Shown here piece by piece: positions 19,201 to 36,279 of a stretch of DNA of 64,000 nt (positions are counted from its first letter, which is position 1; the number at the start of each line of letters is the position of its first letter). Origin of the DNA: Siniperca chuatsi (Eukaryota > Chordata > Actinopteri > Centrarchiformes > Sinipercidae); the NCBI RefSeq assembly GCF_020085105.1, contig NC_058043.1:18674667-18738666 (forward strand), written 5' to 3'. The notes under the pieces were generated by a model. The model was not told the origin of the DNA. It saw only the letters and a program-made list of their open reading frames with translations, and made no database searches. The position numbers and the translations under genes are program-made.

Positions 19201-19408
19201 TTGTTTACAATGTGCTTAAATTGCAGACGACTGCTGGCTGGCTCTGATCTGTTTCTGTGCGCTGCAGGTGGCTCGTCGCTGCTGGTCTGGAAACTCCAAT
19301 GCCTATGAGACCATCCAGCGCACCATGGAGGAGAACAGGCAGCTGCGTGTCACCATGCCCTTTCATGTACAGGATGAGCGCATGCTGGACCGTGCCCTGC
19401 AGGGATAA
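13264..19408 (+). CDS. uroc1: Urocanate hydratase (urocanase)
   Basis: Urocanase is the second enzyme of histidine breakdown, hydrating trans-urocanate to imidazolone propionate with tightly bound NAD+; a cytosolic liver enzyme. Nineteen exons: 13264-13389, 14140-14270, 14764-14857, 14965-15024, 15124-15252, 15337-15398, 15514-15580, 15971-16114, 16219-16307, 16637-16699, 16819-16998, 17098-17195, 17296-17368, 17508-17697, 17810-17908, 18017-18116, 18834-18915, 19053-19152, 19268-19408. They sum to 2028 nt, 675 aa, one residue shorter than human as I recall it. Signature stretches: VTYGGNGQVFSNWAQF, FVTSGLGGMSGAQAKAA (nucleotide-binding glycine loop), LVDLGSDQTS, FGPFRWVCTSGDPQDL and RDHHDVSGTDSPFRETSN. 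The frame is open throughout, so the gene looks intact. The start fits the family N-terminus (MSSLKEICSGLPL). AATAAA at 19692-19697 is the likely poly(A) signal. Two MITE pieces lie in introns 7 and 9. Confidence 0.97.
15660..15895. mobile_element. hAT-type MITE (CAGCGGTTCTCAACC family)
   Basis: Starts CAGCGGTTCTCAACCT and ends TTGGGAATAACTG, an imperfect inverted pair. Flanks CTTTTAAA (15652-15659) and CTTTAAAT (15896-15903) agree at 6 of 8 bases, as for a hAT target duplication. It sits in uroc1 intron 7 and is related to the 9193-9284 element. Confidence 0.65.
16358..16479. mobile_element. Truncated hAT-type MITE end (CAGTGGTGGAA family)
   Basis: Ends TTCCACCACTG and carries the typical AAGTACAT, TACAGTACTTGAGTAAATGTA and AAAATGGAAGTACTT-like blocks of the 36280-37076 family in inverted orientation. 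Only about 120 bp, with no partner end seen. In uroc1 intron 9. Confidence 0.65.
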
Positions 19409-19691
19409 CCAACACTTTAGAATAGGTTAACAGCCAGCTTCACACACGCAGCAAAGGGAACCTGCAGCTGTAATCACTTCAGTAGTGTCTGAATCAGGCC
19501 TTATCCAGCTGTTGAACATTTAGTCAGAGCTAGTTAATGAATCAGTGGCAATGTTGTTACATAAGTTATTTGCCTTGAATACACAGAATCCAAAGCTACA
19601 ATATTGTGCTAGGCTGTTTTAATAATTTAATTAGCAAGAATATATTCTCTATTGTTTTGTGCTGAAAATTAAACTACACATCTGTATAACT

Positions 19692-19697
19692 AATAAA
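19692..19697 (+). terminator. uroc1: uroc1 polyadenylation signal
   Basis: AATAAA about 285 bp after the uroc1 stop; no nearer canonical hexamer is seen. Confidence 0.55.
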
Positions 19698-19699
19698 GC

Positions 19700-26181
<6,482 letters not shown>

Positions 26182-26955
26182 CAAAAGTAGTATAAAACTA
26201 TGAAAGCCAGAGTGAACAATATTTTCCCATCTACATGTCACTTATTGTATTTTACTCACTTTTTCTCCTTCTTTGTATTACTGCACTCAAAGTTGAATAT
26301 ATGTCATTTATTTTGATTGTTACTACTCTAACATTTAAAATTAAATTTTGTTTTTTATGTTTTACAACTGTTTTGTGTCACTTTTGTACAGGAAACCTCA
26401 TTTACACAGTTTGTTTGTTATTGAGAGAATTATAAAACCTTTTTGGTGAATGTTACTGCTGTCAGGTGAAAATCAGAGAGTAAGTTGAATGTGGCAGTGT
26501 GAGAAATTGGTTCTTCTTGCTGTAAACAAAGAAAGACTGTATGTGGAAGTCATAAAAGATATTTATCAGACAAGATTACTTCCAACTAATAAGTCCTCTA
26601 GGGGAATTTTATGACGGTTAATTATGTGGGTATTGTAACATGTACAATCCAAGGACATTTAAACTATGAGAGTTCAAGGCAATAACATGCTCTTCCACAT
26701 TGTGATCCATCAACCCCACCAGACATTTCTGCTCACTTGAAATTTCTTTGTCTGAGAGCCTCTGCTGGCTGCTGTATGCCGGTGACTCATTGAGTTTTTG
26801 GCTGCAAGACAAATGTTTACTTTTTCAGTTTTTAGTTGAGTAAACTGAGGAAAATGGAAACATAAGAGCTTCGGTGAAGAGGACCTACATGGCAGTGAAC
26901 CTGCAAACCCAACACACGCTGTTAATTTTTCATGTGCACAGGATAATGGCAGGTG
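26182..26955 (+). other. mapkapk3 3'UTR and spacer
   Basis: AT-rich after the stop; ATTAAA at 26340-26345 is the best poly(A) candidate. Nothing else recognised. Confidence 0.35.
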
Positions 26956-27062
26956 TAGCCAGTGGTAGAAAAAGTACCCCAATGTCAAAACACTACATTA
27001 CAAGTAAAAGTCTTTCAGATAAAATTTTTCTTCTTTTTTCTTAAGTAAAATTATTATTATTG

Positions 27063-27224
27063 TAGAAAAGGTTTCAGTCGTAGTCATCTGGACACTGTTT
27101 TCAGAATCAAGACATTTCGGCTCCCATCCGGAAGTCACTCAATTGAGAATGACTTCCGGATGGGAGCCGAAATGTCTTGATTCTGAAAACAGTGTCCAGA
27201 TGACTACGACTGAAACCTTTTCTA
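27063..27224. repeat. Perfect palindrome: 75-bp arms, 12-nt centre
   Basis: Positions 27063-27137 and 27150-27224 are exact reverse complements, 75 of 75 by hand comparison. The 12-nt centre (CTCAATTGAGAA) itself includes a 10-bp palindrome. The arms carry CCGGAAGTCA and GGAGCCGAAATGTC. The downstream CTCCTGGACGAATGAGG.. extends only one arm. The source family is not identified with certainty. Confidence 0.92.
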
Positions 27225-27269
27225 TGATAGAACACTCCTGGACGAATGAGGGACTACACCGTCAATTAT

Positions 27270-27425
27270 TATTATTATTATAACCTTTATTTAAACAGGG
27301 AGGGCCATTGAGAGCAAGCTCTCTTTTACAAGTACACCCCCTGATTACAGTACATATAAAACAATAAAAGCACACGGAAGTTACAGTATACATCAGCAAA
27401 TTATACAACAAACAGGCCAAGGACA
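27270..27425. repeat. Dispersed repeat (TTTATTTAAACAGGGAGGGC type)
   Basis: Opens with (ATT)n, then CCTTTATTTAAACAGGGAGG and CATTGAGAGCAAGCTCTC, a motif order common in fish interspersed repeats. It lies inside the 26960-27958 composite. Confidence 0.5.
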
Positions 27426-28377
27426 TCAACATAAGGGACAAAAGAAAACATGCATTCACACTGCTCTATGTCAGTCAAAAGAGATTTAAATTGATTAAAA
27501 GGGATTAGCTTGTCTAATTTTACAAGCTTCTGCATATTGTTCCACTTGTGTGGAGCATAAATACATTCATATAAGACCACATTAATATAATAAAAATGTA
27601 ATTAAAGTATCAAAAGAAAAAAATATTCATTAAGCAGCAAATGGCCCTTGTCAGTGTTACATTATTATATTATTCACAAAGTAAGCATCGTGGTAATGTT
27701 GCATGGTTGGGATGGATTATAACTCCATTATATACTGTTGGATAGTTTAATCTATAACAATGTATTTATCTTTTATAAACTCATCATAGGATTTGTATGT
27801 CAAACATAAATCTCAAAAGTAACTTAAAGAGTCCATTTTTCCTCTCTCTCTGAAATGTAGCAAAGTATAAGTATAAAGCAACGTAAAATGGAAATACTCA
27901 AGTAAATTACATCAATACTGAACTTCAGTAAATTTACTTCGTTATTTTCCACCACTGCTTGTAGATTATGTCTGTTTTTCTTTAAGAGTTGCACACTGGG
28001 ACAGAACAGTGACAGGGTGACGTATATATGATTAAAACTTACCCTTCACAACTAATTTATTCACAGTTCATCTCTAATTAAGGGAAACTAAGTGCAGTTA
28101 CAAACTTTGATTGATTAACAAATGTCTTCTTGCTATCTCTTGCCATCGACTGTATATACAGTTGTTCAGTTAGGGAAGGAGAGCCACAGTGCATACACAG
28201 TGTACAGTAATTCAAATAAATTTGCATGATTACGAGCTGTACTGGAAACATTGCCATTCAAATCAGTTACGGTTAGGGTCAGAACTGCATGTGGGTTCAG
28301 TGGATACATTTAGTAAGAATGAAAAGATGAGGTAGTGACAGTAGTGGTGAGTAGAGGGCGAAAACAAGGGTCTTGTG

Positions 28378-31300
28378 ATGGCATCAAGTGTGATTCCTGG
28401 ATGTCATGTAATGAGTGATCTCCTGACTATCCGTGAGAAAGGTGTCCTCTTCACTCTGCTCGAACCTCAGTGTAAGGTCAGTTCATTACTGTCCCTTCAA
28501 ATTAATATGCATAAAATACAACTTAACAGTAATTTACCTCAGGTTTTCTTTCATGTATAAACAATTGAACCAGTGTAACAGTCAAATTAAATAGACGGTT
28601 GAGGCTGGTACATACTTATGGTTATATACTTGATAGTGCTATAAAAGAACATTTTAAGAATTAATGGAATAACAGTGCTGACAAAAAGTGAATGTGTGTT
28701 ATGAAGGTTAAATATTTCAATAGTAATACTTTCATCTTCCACATGAACATGTGGATGATATTAATGTAGTTTTGTTTTAGTCTATAATCTCTTCTATAAT
28801 CCTGGGGTTTGTTGTCATGTTATCAGTAACATCTTTCAGAGGAGGCCTGGTGGATGAATGGGCTTTCTGTGAGGGCTGTTTTGTTTACAGTTAGTATCTG
28901 CTGTTTGTATTGCCTGGCACGACCACAGCATGTTACCAGAGCAGGTGCTGCAAGATGCAAAAATGTACAATAATAAGCTTTTTTCACTTAGTAAATAATG
29001 AAATAAATAAAAACAAAGAAAGAAAAAGAGAAGGGGGAAATATAAAGGAAAGGTCAAACATAATTAATACAATGTCAATACATAACAGCAAGTCCGTAAA
29101 TCAGTAAGAGTAAGATGTTCATTTTGGAACGTAAAAAGCAATGTAGATAGTTTTAGGACTTTCAGGTCAGATCAAAAAAGCTTTTTGTTTTGTTAAGAAA
29201 CTTAGAGGGAGCTGCTGTCTTTGATAAAGGTTGGGGATGACACAAAAAGGTTGACTCTCATGGATTACAAAGAGTTGCACTAATTTGTGACAAATTAAAA
29301 CAAAAACTTGAAAATACTCCTAAATGAAAGTAGAGATTGCCGTTGGTTTTATAAACAGACATAACAGTGTGTCATCAACATAACAGTGAACATTCGATAT
29401 CATAGAGAAAAGATGAGACCTTAATCCTGTGATCCCACAAGTTTTGATGATGGTTTCTGAAAACCCCCATGGTTATGTAGGACCTGAATGAGTAAAGAGC
29501 CCAGGATAGGATGTAATAAAGTGGTTTGATCTCCTGAAGCTCACACAAGATATAAAAGAAGTTAAATGGATCATTTCCCAGCATCATCAGCCTCTAAAAA
29601 GAGGTCACTATCTCTCTGAGGAGCAGATTCTCTGCTAACGCTCTGAAACTAAACCAGAATGTCCTGGGTCAATTTCCTTCACATTTTTGTGCTTTATTTA
29701 AACATTTGGGGCTTCTGATTAGAGGCTCCTGAGTAGTCTTCTTAATACATAGGCACAAGTTTGAATAAGTGTATTCTATTGTCGTGATTTGCATGACTAC
29801 TGGTGCATTTCAGCTGATCAAAACTACAGTAGCACAGGTACTAGTGGCCAAAGAGACCCAGGGTGAGAGTCCAGGCTGGAGTTGTTTGGGTTGTGGCGTG
29901 TTGTGTCTAATGGAGGATGAGTCCATTCACTCCTGCTTCCTGCGTCTCTACTGTGTCAAGGTAAGAGGAACTGCACAACTGATTAGAGATACTCCACCTA
30001 CTCACATCCACTAACACACCACTTCCCTCAATGAAGTGACATTTTAGCTTCATTTTGTGTGTTCGAGTATAGTTGCACGCACGGGACAGCTTGTAGTGTT
30101 GCCTTTAATTTGCAATTTCCTTTAGTAACAATAGGGAGACTTATCTTGATGGGTGCGCCTGTACTCTTCCTCACATAACTACCATAATAGCTGTTCATAA
30201 GGCCTTTCCTTTCTTCCTTTCCATTTATCCTTCCTCTATCTTTCCTTTTACACAGCATGCAAAGTTACTGTGGGAGGAGGAGCTGTACATTCCATTCAAG
30301 TACAATGCAACTCGCACGTTCTTCCACACTTTCCCTGCAGATGTAAGTCACCCTGTTTTAAAGTATGCAACATGTTCACCAGAATTATTAGTTTTGAGTT
30401 GGTTTAAGGTGGATTCACTGTGTTTGCACAGGGCCAGCAGGTTGGACTCAACTTTGCAAATGAGACAGAGGCTGAGGAATTTCATCTTGCCGTGGAGGCT
30501 GTCCAAAGAAACCAAGGTTAGAATAACAACAAATACATTACTACATACTGAAATGCATTTGCTCTCTTCACATGAAAGCACCTCTGACAGTTCTCATAAG
30601 TCTCTCGTTTCCTCTCATTTTACCTCTTCTGTTTTGCAGAAGAGATGACCAGGATGATTGAAATAACAAAGGCTGAAGGAGAGGACAGTTCAACAAGTGA
30701 CCCACACCATTCAGGGTGACAGAAATGTTACAACTGTATTGACGTAAAGGGGAGAAGAGAGCAGAGGATTAAAGTGATGCTTTACTTCTTGTTTCTGTTC
30801 TCTGTAGAATTGAGCCACTTGACCATTTTGACGGGGAGCCACATTTCCCCATGGACGCACCGTCCACGACAGTTACACCAGCCACCAGTTCAGTAAGTCA
30901 AATTACACAGTGAAATGCTGATAGCCTACATGAGCCAAATAGACAGAAATTCCCACCATGACACTGTCAAATTGTAATTAGTCTGTGTGGAAATAACGTG
31001 CTAAATCAGTCCATTCCCTGATGTATTTACTTGGTGAAGGATCAGGACCCCGCAATGAGGAGGCTGTTGATGCAGGCAAGACTCACTAAGGAAGACCTGA
31101 GAGACAAAGACATTGCTGAAGCTGTCGACTGCATCATCAACCGGTTTGGAGGACTAAAGGCTGTGCAGAGAGAGCTATGGAACATAGGTACTTTATCTTG
31201 AAAAAATGTTGTGCAGCATATGCTTCTTTTATGTTGTTTTCTTTTAAAGTTGATCTATGCTTCAAAAGTAAACATTTAGACGTAATACAGGATCTTTTAA

Positions 31301-31797
31301 GAGAGTGCTCTGGCATGTTTGGTAGGCCCAGCATCTCAGACATTGCCAAGATCTGCAGGGGCATCCATCTCCCTTGCTCTGAAGAAAGGGCCTTTGCCAC
31401 CGGTTCCCTCCATCAAACGCAGCAACACCTCCCAGCGGACTCCACAGGGCGCAGACACACTTGGCCAGAGTCAGATTCCCCCTTGGATTCCTCCTCCACC
31501 TACTCCTGCTCCAGTTGTCCCAGAGAGATTCAGAAAGAGTGCAAGTTTCAAACACGTAAGAGGACTAAGGCACATGCTGTTACAGTTCTGTAAACGTCCA
31601 TTTGAATATGTAAAATGTGTGGACTAAATTATCTTAACTTTTCTTTGATGTGTTAGGTGGGCTCCTCAACAGCTGCAGACAGAGGAGACCTTATCCTGAC
31701 TGCATTGACAGAAGTTTTCAGACAAAAGCAGCTGCTCCAGCAAACCACAAGTGCAGATGGGAGTGAATCAGAGCCGGACAGTGATGTTCACCTTTAA
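28378..31797 (+). CDS. Compact WASP-family-like protein (WH1 + partial GBD), CRIB-less
   Basis: WASP proteins relay signals to the Arp2/3 complex to nucleate branched actin. Nine exons: 28378-28476, 29814-29960, 30256-30342, 30432-30516, 30640-30715, 30808-30892, about 31040-31187, 31326-31555, 31657-31797; 365 aa. Residues 13-141 form a WH1 domain (LRLYCVKHAKLLWEEELY, FFHTFPADGQQVGLNFAN). Residues 194-243 match the C-terminal, autoinhibitory half of the WASP GBD (MRRLLMQARLTKEDL, RFGGLKAVQREL). The basic CRIB motif that binds Cdc42 is not seen before it. LPPVPSIKR and IPPWIPPPPTPAPVVP (residues 264-308) are proline-rich. FRKSASFKHV (311-320) resembles a degenerate WH2, GDLILTALTEVFRQKQ (329-344) a central helix, and the short tail SESEPDSDVHL is acidic but lacks the usual tryptophan. 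The acceptor at 31039/31045 is ambiguous (same frame). ATTAAA at 31836-31841 may be the poly(A) signal. Assignment to the family is firm; orthology to was or wasl is not, and activity is inferred. Confidence 0.85.
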
Positions 31798-31859
31798 AGA
31801 AACGTTGTTTTTTTTCTGTGCTGTATGATATACTCATTAAACATTTGTGATACATCTGC

Positions 31860-32260
31860 AATGCTGCTTTTTGTCTCTGATATTCACACACAGCCATGGC
31901 CGGATTAACCTGTTATGAGGCACTCGGGGGAAAAGTTACTGCTGGACCACTATTGACACCCCACCGCATCTCATTTTGACATATGAACAATCTACAAGAC
32001 AGGGTCTCAAGATTAGGTGTTAATGCAGGACCCACCTTAGTTGATATTGTACCTCAGCGATGCAAATTCTCTAACAAATGAGATTTATGCCTGAACTTGA
32101 GGCTTTTGGGGGCCCCTTGTGGTCTGGGGCCTCCAGTGCTAGTTGCATGCACTGCCTGGTGCATGTGTGACTGATTATGATTCATACACAAAAAGACTTA
32201 AAACATGTCTAGACAGTAGTAGAGGTAAACATGGAAGTACATGAGTACAGCTAAACAATA
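31860..32260. repeat. Likely repeat-derived spacer
   Basis: Includes GGCCGGATTAACCTGTTATG and GGCTTTTGGGGGCCCCTTGT, phrases resembling a dispersed DNA-element family; ends not found. No gene seen. Confidence 0.3.
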
Positions 32261-32363
32261 ACAAGTGGGTGTGCGTCTGCGCGCGTGCACTTGTGCGCGA
32301 TAATGAGCGCGCCTCTCTATCATCGTTCACTCGCTTCATTCATTGCTTCCTGTGCTGCTGTAG

Positions 32364-32455
32364 GGACTTACACTCTCACCACGCTGGGAAGAGGAGGCTG
32401 TTAACCGGGACGATGAGGGGCTCTTGCCGCCCGAGAAACACGCGGGACAGGCCAG
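32364..32455 (+). other. Candidate exon in GC-rich block, gene uncertain
   Basis: A strong acceptor (TTGCTTCCTGTGCTGCTGTAG) ends at 32363 and a good donor (G|GTAGGG) follows 32455. CpG-rich sequence upstream could be a promoter. An ATG at 32413 opens 14 codons (MRGSCRPRNTRDRP) and ends one base into a codon, the phase required by pfkfb4 exon 2 at 40609. In another frame the exon reads WEEEAVNRDDEGLLPPEK and would join 32599-32678 in phase. Either an alternative first exon of pfkfb4, a UTR exon, or part of an unrecognised gene. Confidence 0.3.
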
Positions 32456-32598
32456 GTAGGGTGCAAACTCACTTGTTATTTTCTTATATTTATTTCTTAT
32501 ATTTTGACACTCTTTCTCGCTCGACATTTGTGTGCAGTGGGTGCTACAGAGCAGCTGGGCTAGCAAGCGGATGAAGTAAACAAGTCTGTGTCACGTAG

Positions 32599-32678
32599 GC
32601 ATGCTTCAGAGCTGACAGGGCTTTCTGCCGAGGAGAGGCGGGACAGACTGCGGCACACCGCAGACTTTGTATTTCAGG
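32599..32678 (+). other. Second candidate exon-like open segment
   Basis: Reads HASELTGLSAEERRDRLRHT and on to DFVFQ, followed by a weak donor (CAG|GTTTCA). The acceptor GTCACGTAG is modest. The charged, helix-like composition looks coding, but I do not recognise a family and no continuing exon was found. Confidence 0.2.
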
Positions 32679-32699
32679 TTTCATGTAACAAAGAAATAG

Positions 32700-35100
32700 T
32701 TTGTTACTTTGCAAGTGCCAAGGATGCTTTGGTAGCTAGTGCCTTTTTATCTGCTGCTAAGCCTGTCTGCAGCTGCTGGTTAGCTAGCCAGTAAGCTAGG
32801 TGGTGGACTGACAGTTCTGAGAGTGACAACCAGAGGATGTAAACACCTACTGTCTGTCTGCAAACCTCATGTCACTTATGTGTAGTACTCATACTATACA
32901 AAGGAAATGGTTAGGAAATACTGTCTGACCATTTTGTGTGGCAGAAGGAGAGAGTAATGATCAGATTTGCATACCCTGACCTCCAGGCTCATTTTACTTA
33001 AACTTTTTAAACTTAAACCCTGGTTCTCCCTGCAGGTCTTCCAACATTATCACAAATTTAGGAGCTCTCCCATATGGATCACAATATGGTTATAAATGAC
33101 ATACCACAACTGTTTTTTTTTTTCAAAGGGAATTGTAGATTTGCTTTTAATTGTCTTTCAATCTGGGCTTTTATTTGGTTGTTCTAGTGATTCTTGTAGC
33201 CACAAAATGTGTGTATCACAAAGATTAGTTTTAATCAGTTGTTTACTGCAAACACCTACTGTAAAGTCTGCTTCATTCTTTCACAGCGTGTAGCAGTGGG
33301 TGGGAGAGATGCAGAAGAGATTTCAGTGTTAATTTGGGTGCAAAATCGTGTCCTAACAGGTGCTGCCTTGTGTCAAAGGTACATTTCAATCTGAACATCT
33401 GTGTTTACTTCTGCATGCTGTCAAACCCACTCTACTATATTTGTCCTGTTGTTGAGGTTCCTTGATGAATACTTCACATACTACAAAGGATTATGTAAAT
33501 ATGAATGGCATCCGAACCATTGCTAAGACTATGGCCTATATAATCCAATGACTCAGTTAATATAAAAATAGGCTATTATGTAATTCTATTGGTCATGTAG
33601 CCTGGAGGGCCTGTTTGACTTTGTTACTGTGCTGTCCTGTTGACAAACTCCATGCAGAGAGGACAGACTGTAAGAAGTCTCTGATAGACTTTGTATCCTA
33701 AGGGAGGGGTTCGCTGCTGTTCTTTGTACGAATATGGTCACAGTGGTTTAAATGTCTGCATCCCGAGCTGTTGTGGCAGACGTACGAGGGATGAACAGAG
33801 CTCAGGCTGTGCTGGTGAGTAAGAGATGTGCTCTCCTGGCTGTCTGTCTGCCAACACACAGACGGGTGGGGCTAAGCAGAAAAACAGGAAAAACATGCTT
33901 AAAAGTGACATACTTGTCTGTTTGCTGAGGCTGGTCCATTTATTTTAAGAACAATACAAACAGCTACTTTGTATTTTAGCGATTTAGTACAGTGATAACA
34001 GTTGACGTGCATATTAAGCTGCCCCTGCTGTTAGCAGTGATACAAATATGATGTTAAGAAGACACTAGTTGTGAAAGCATCGAGTTAGCTTCCTCTGAAG
34101 AGTGACCACAAAGCCTATATGTGTTTATAACTGCAGACAGAGATAAATGTGCTTCAGTGGGTGCAGCAGACCCAATACAGGTTAACTCCCTACGTGCACT
34201 CCACGGTGGCTGTATACCCCACAGGATGTTTATCTCCATGCCTGAGAGGCAGCCTCAGCTGCCAGCTGCAGTAAATCTGCCTTCTTTCACCCTCTTTTTC
34301 CACCTTTCTATTATACTCAATAATAATGCTTTCTTTTTCTGTTTTAATCGCCATCAGATCCCTACTCATAGGAATAATCACAAGAAATCACTCCCCCTCC
34401 TCCTTGTTCACTGACTCGCTCGCTCTCTGCAGCTCCGTCCCTCCCTCCCTGTGACTGCTCTCTATCTGGGGGAAAGTTCACCCGCTCACTCAGAATCTCA
34501 TTATAGGCTTCAGGCAGAGCTGTAGCCTACGTGTGTGTGTGTGTGCGTGTGTGTGCGCGCGCACGTGTGTGTGTGTGTAATGCCTGTGCAGTAGTTGTAC
34601 ACATGCTCAGTGCACTGATCTAGCTGATGTTTTGCATCTGGGAGCATTCAAGTTCAGGACTGTTAGTATTAGGTTATTTTTGTATGCTTGCAAATGTAGC
34701 AACATCCTTGTACAATGGAGACATTAATCTTGCTTGTTCAGGCTCAGATGAGACCGCCTCCTCTCTCATCCTCTGTCGCATATAACACAATAGGAACCAA
34801 TTGACCGTCTCTGGATTATACTAGATACAAATTAAGTTAATCGACACAAAATTAATTGCCAACATATTTGAAAATCAAGAAATTGTAATTGGATAAAACC
34901 AACAATTTTAAGGTCCTTGAGCTCCTGGGAAATTGTGATCAGATTTTTACATTTCATTCAGGATATTCTAATAACTAATCAAATCAATGATGAATTCATT
35001 ATTGAAAAAATAACAGAATCGATAATGCAAATAATTGTTAGTTGTACATCTAATACAAATCAACAAGCTAAAACAGAGGACAGACCACAGACTAAAAATA
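32700..35100. other. Intergenic, no gene recognised
   Basis: AT-rich, with a poly(T) run near 33111-33123 and an exon-like ACGTACGAGGGATGAACAG..|GTGAGT segment at about 33780-33812 without a supported frame. A 51-bp alternating purine-pyrimidine run lies at 34529-34579. Confidence 0.4.
34529..34579. repeat. (GT)n/(GC)n alternating purine-pyrimidine run
   Basis: Fifty-one bases alternate purine and pyrimidine without a break, including GCGCGCGCAC in the middle; a sequence type prone to Z-DNA. Confidence 0.85.
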
Positions 35101-35515
35101 GAAAAGTATGTGAACACCCTGTCCACATACTTTTATTCCGAGTCTGTTTTTCATAGTTTGTGCTAGACCCCCTTGGTTCTAATTAATGGTACAGCATTCA
35201 ATGATATTTTAGACAATAGTGTGCTTCCATCCTTGTGTACAAGGGCATTGTCATCTTGAAAAGGGTACGGTCTTCTTCCCCAAACTGTTGCCAAAACTAG
35301 GTCCATAAAGAAATGTTTTTCTAAGTTTGGTGCGGAGGAACTTGACTGGCCTGACCTCAACCCCATCCAACACCTTGTAGGGTGAGTTTGAATGCTGACT
35401 TAAAGCCGGGCCTTATTGCCCAAAATCAGTGTCAACAAAACCTTGTAGAAAGCCTTCCCAAGAGTGGAGACTGTTAAAACGGGTGGTAACTACATCTTAA
35501 TGCAAATATCGATCA
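35100..35515. mobile_element. Tc1/mariner transposon relic with internal inversion
   Basis: On the plus strand 35333-35390 reads FGAEELDWPDLNPIQHLVG, the C-terminal catalytic region of Tc1-type transposases (usually EELDWPAQSPDLNPIEHLW), with a short deletion of the AQSP part and stops soon after. On the minus strand about 35275-35210 reads GRRPYPFQDDNALVHKDG, the region just before it (usually FQHDNAPVHK). The two parts should be on the same strand, so the copy carries an inversion with a breakpoint near 35299. Old and inactive. Confidence 0.72.
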
Positions 35516-36279
35516 CATATTGGTGTAATGTTGGCCTTGTATTGTGGAAGGTCAGCAGAAACCAAACATCTGTCTTTAAACTAAAACAACTGGACATGCT
35601 CTAGCCTAAATTGCTATTAGATTATAGACTCAAGTCAACAATGTGTTTTATTTTGTTCCTCTGTTACATACACAACATAACATAACCTAATGGATACAGC
35701 AGTGCAGCTTTTAGGCCTGGTGTTACTGAAGAAGAATGGACGTAATATGTGGAACGTATACTGAAAACTTTTGTACCCAATAAACAATAAGTTGCAAAAA
35801 AAAAGCGAGAAAGTGGTCGCAAGCTGTAACTAACCAGCAGGGATGACAGGAGGTTGATAAATGCTGTAATTTGGCACTAACTGTGTTGCAGTGTTTGCAA
35901 AGTTAATGCTTAATACTAGATATTTTCTATTTATTGTATATTTACTTTTTTTTTCAAAACTGCAGTACCTGTTGCCGTGTGTGCTTTCGCATCAGTTGGC
36001 TGTTAAAGTCTAACTGTCTGCCAAACAGCTTGTAAATCAATGGCTGAAAAATAACATTTACCAGCTCAAAGACCTGTGCTTTCGTATGTGTTATAAGTTA
36101 AGAAAGTGTGTGTGTGTGGGATTATTGCTAGAAGCTCTGAGATGTCTTGCTGATGGGATTAGTCCTGCTGACATGCTGACTGTCCCTGACAGCAGTGTGC
36201 CCTCTGACGTCTGGATGTGTTTACTGTCGCAGTAAATGCTGAACTGATAACACAGCTGCCAGTAAGATACATCTTTGTC

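Larger units (their letters stand above)
26960..27958. mobile_element. Composite hAT-type MITE (CAGTGG family) with inserted repeats
   Basis: Left end CAGTGGTAGAAAAAGTAC, right end ATTTTCCACCACTG, with the usual AAGTATAAGTATAAAGCAACG-type interior near the right end. Flanks GGTGTAGC and CTTGTAGA agree at 5 of 8 bases (TGTAG shared), a weak target duplication. The interior holds a perfect palindrome (27063-27224) and another dispersed repeat (about 27270-27420), so the original element was split by later insertions. Confidence 0.6.

Noticed and set aside
27150-27185. Hammerhead-ribozyme-like core (CGGATGG..CCGAAATGTC) in the palindrome arm
   Set aside because: Two of the seven positions of the usual CTGATGA core differ and stem II would have only two pairs; too weak to call.
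32269-32574. 101-codon plus-strand frame starting in the GC-rich block
   Set aside because: Its first part is low-complexity CpG/GT sequence; only the spliced segment 32364-32455 has exon signals.
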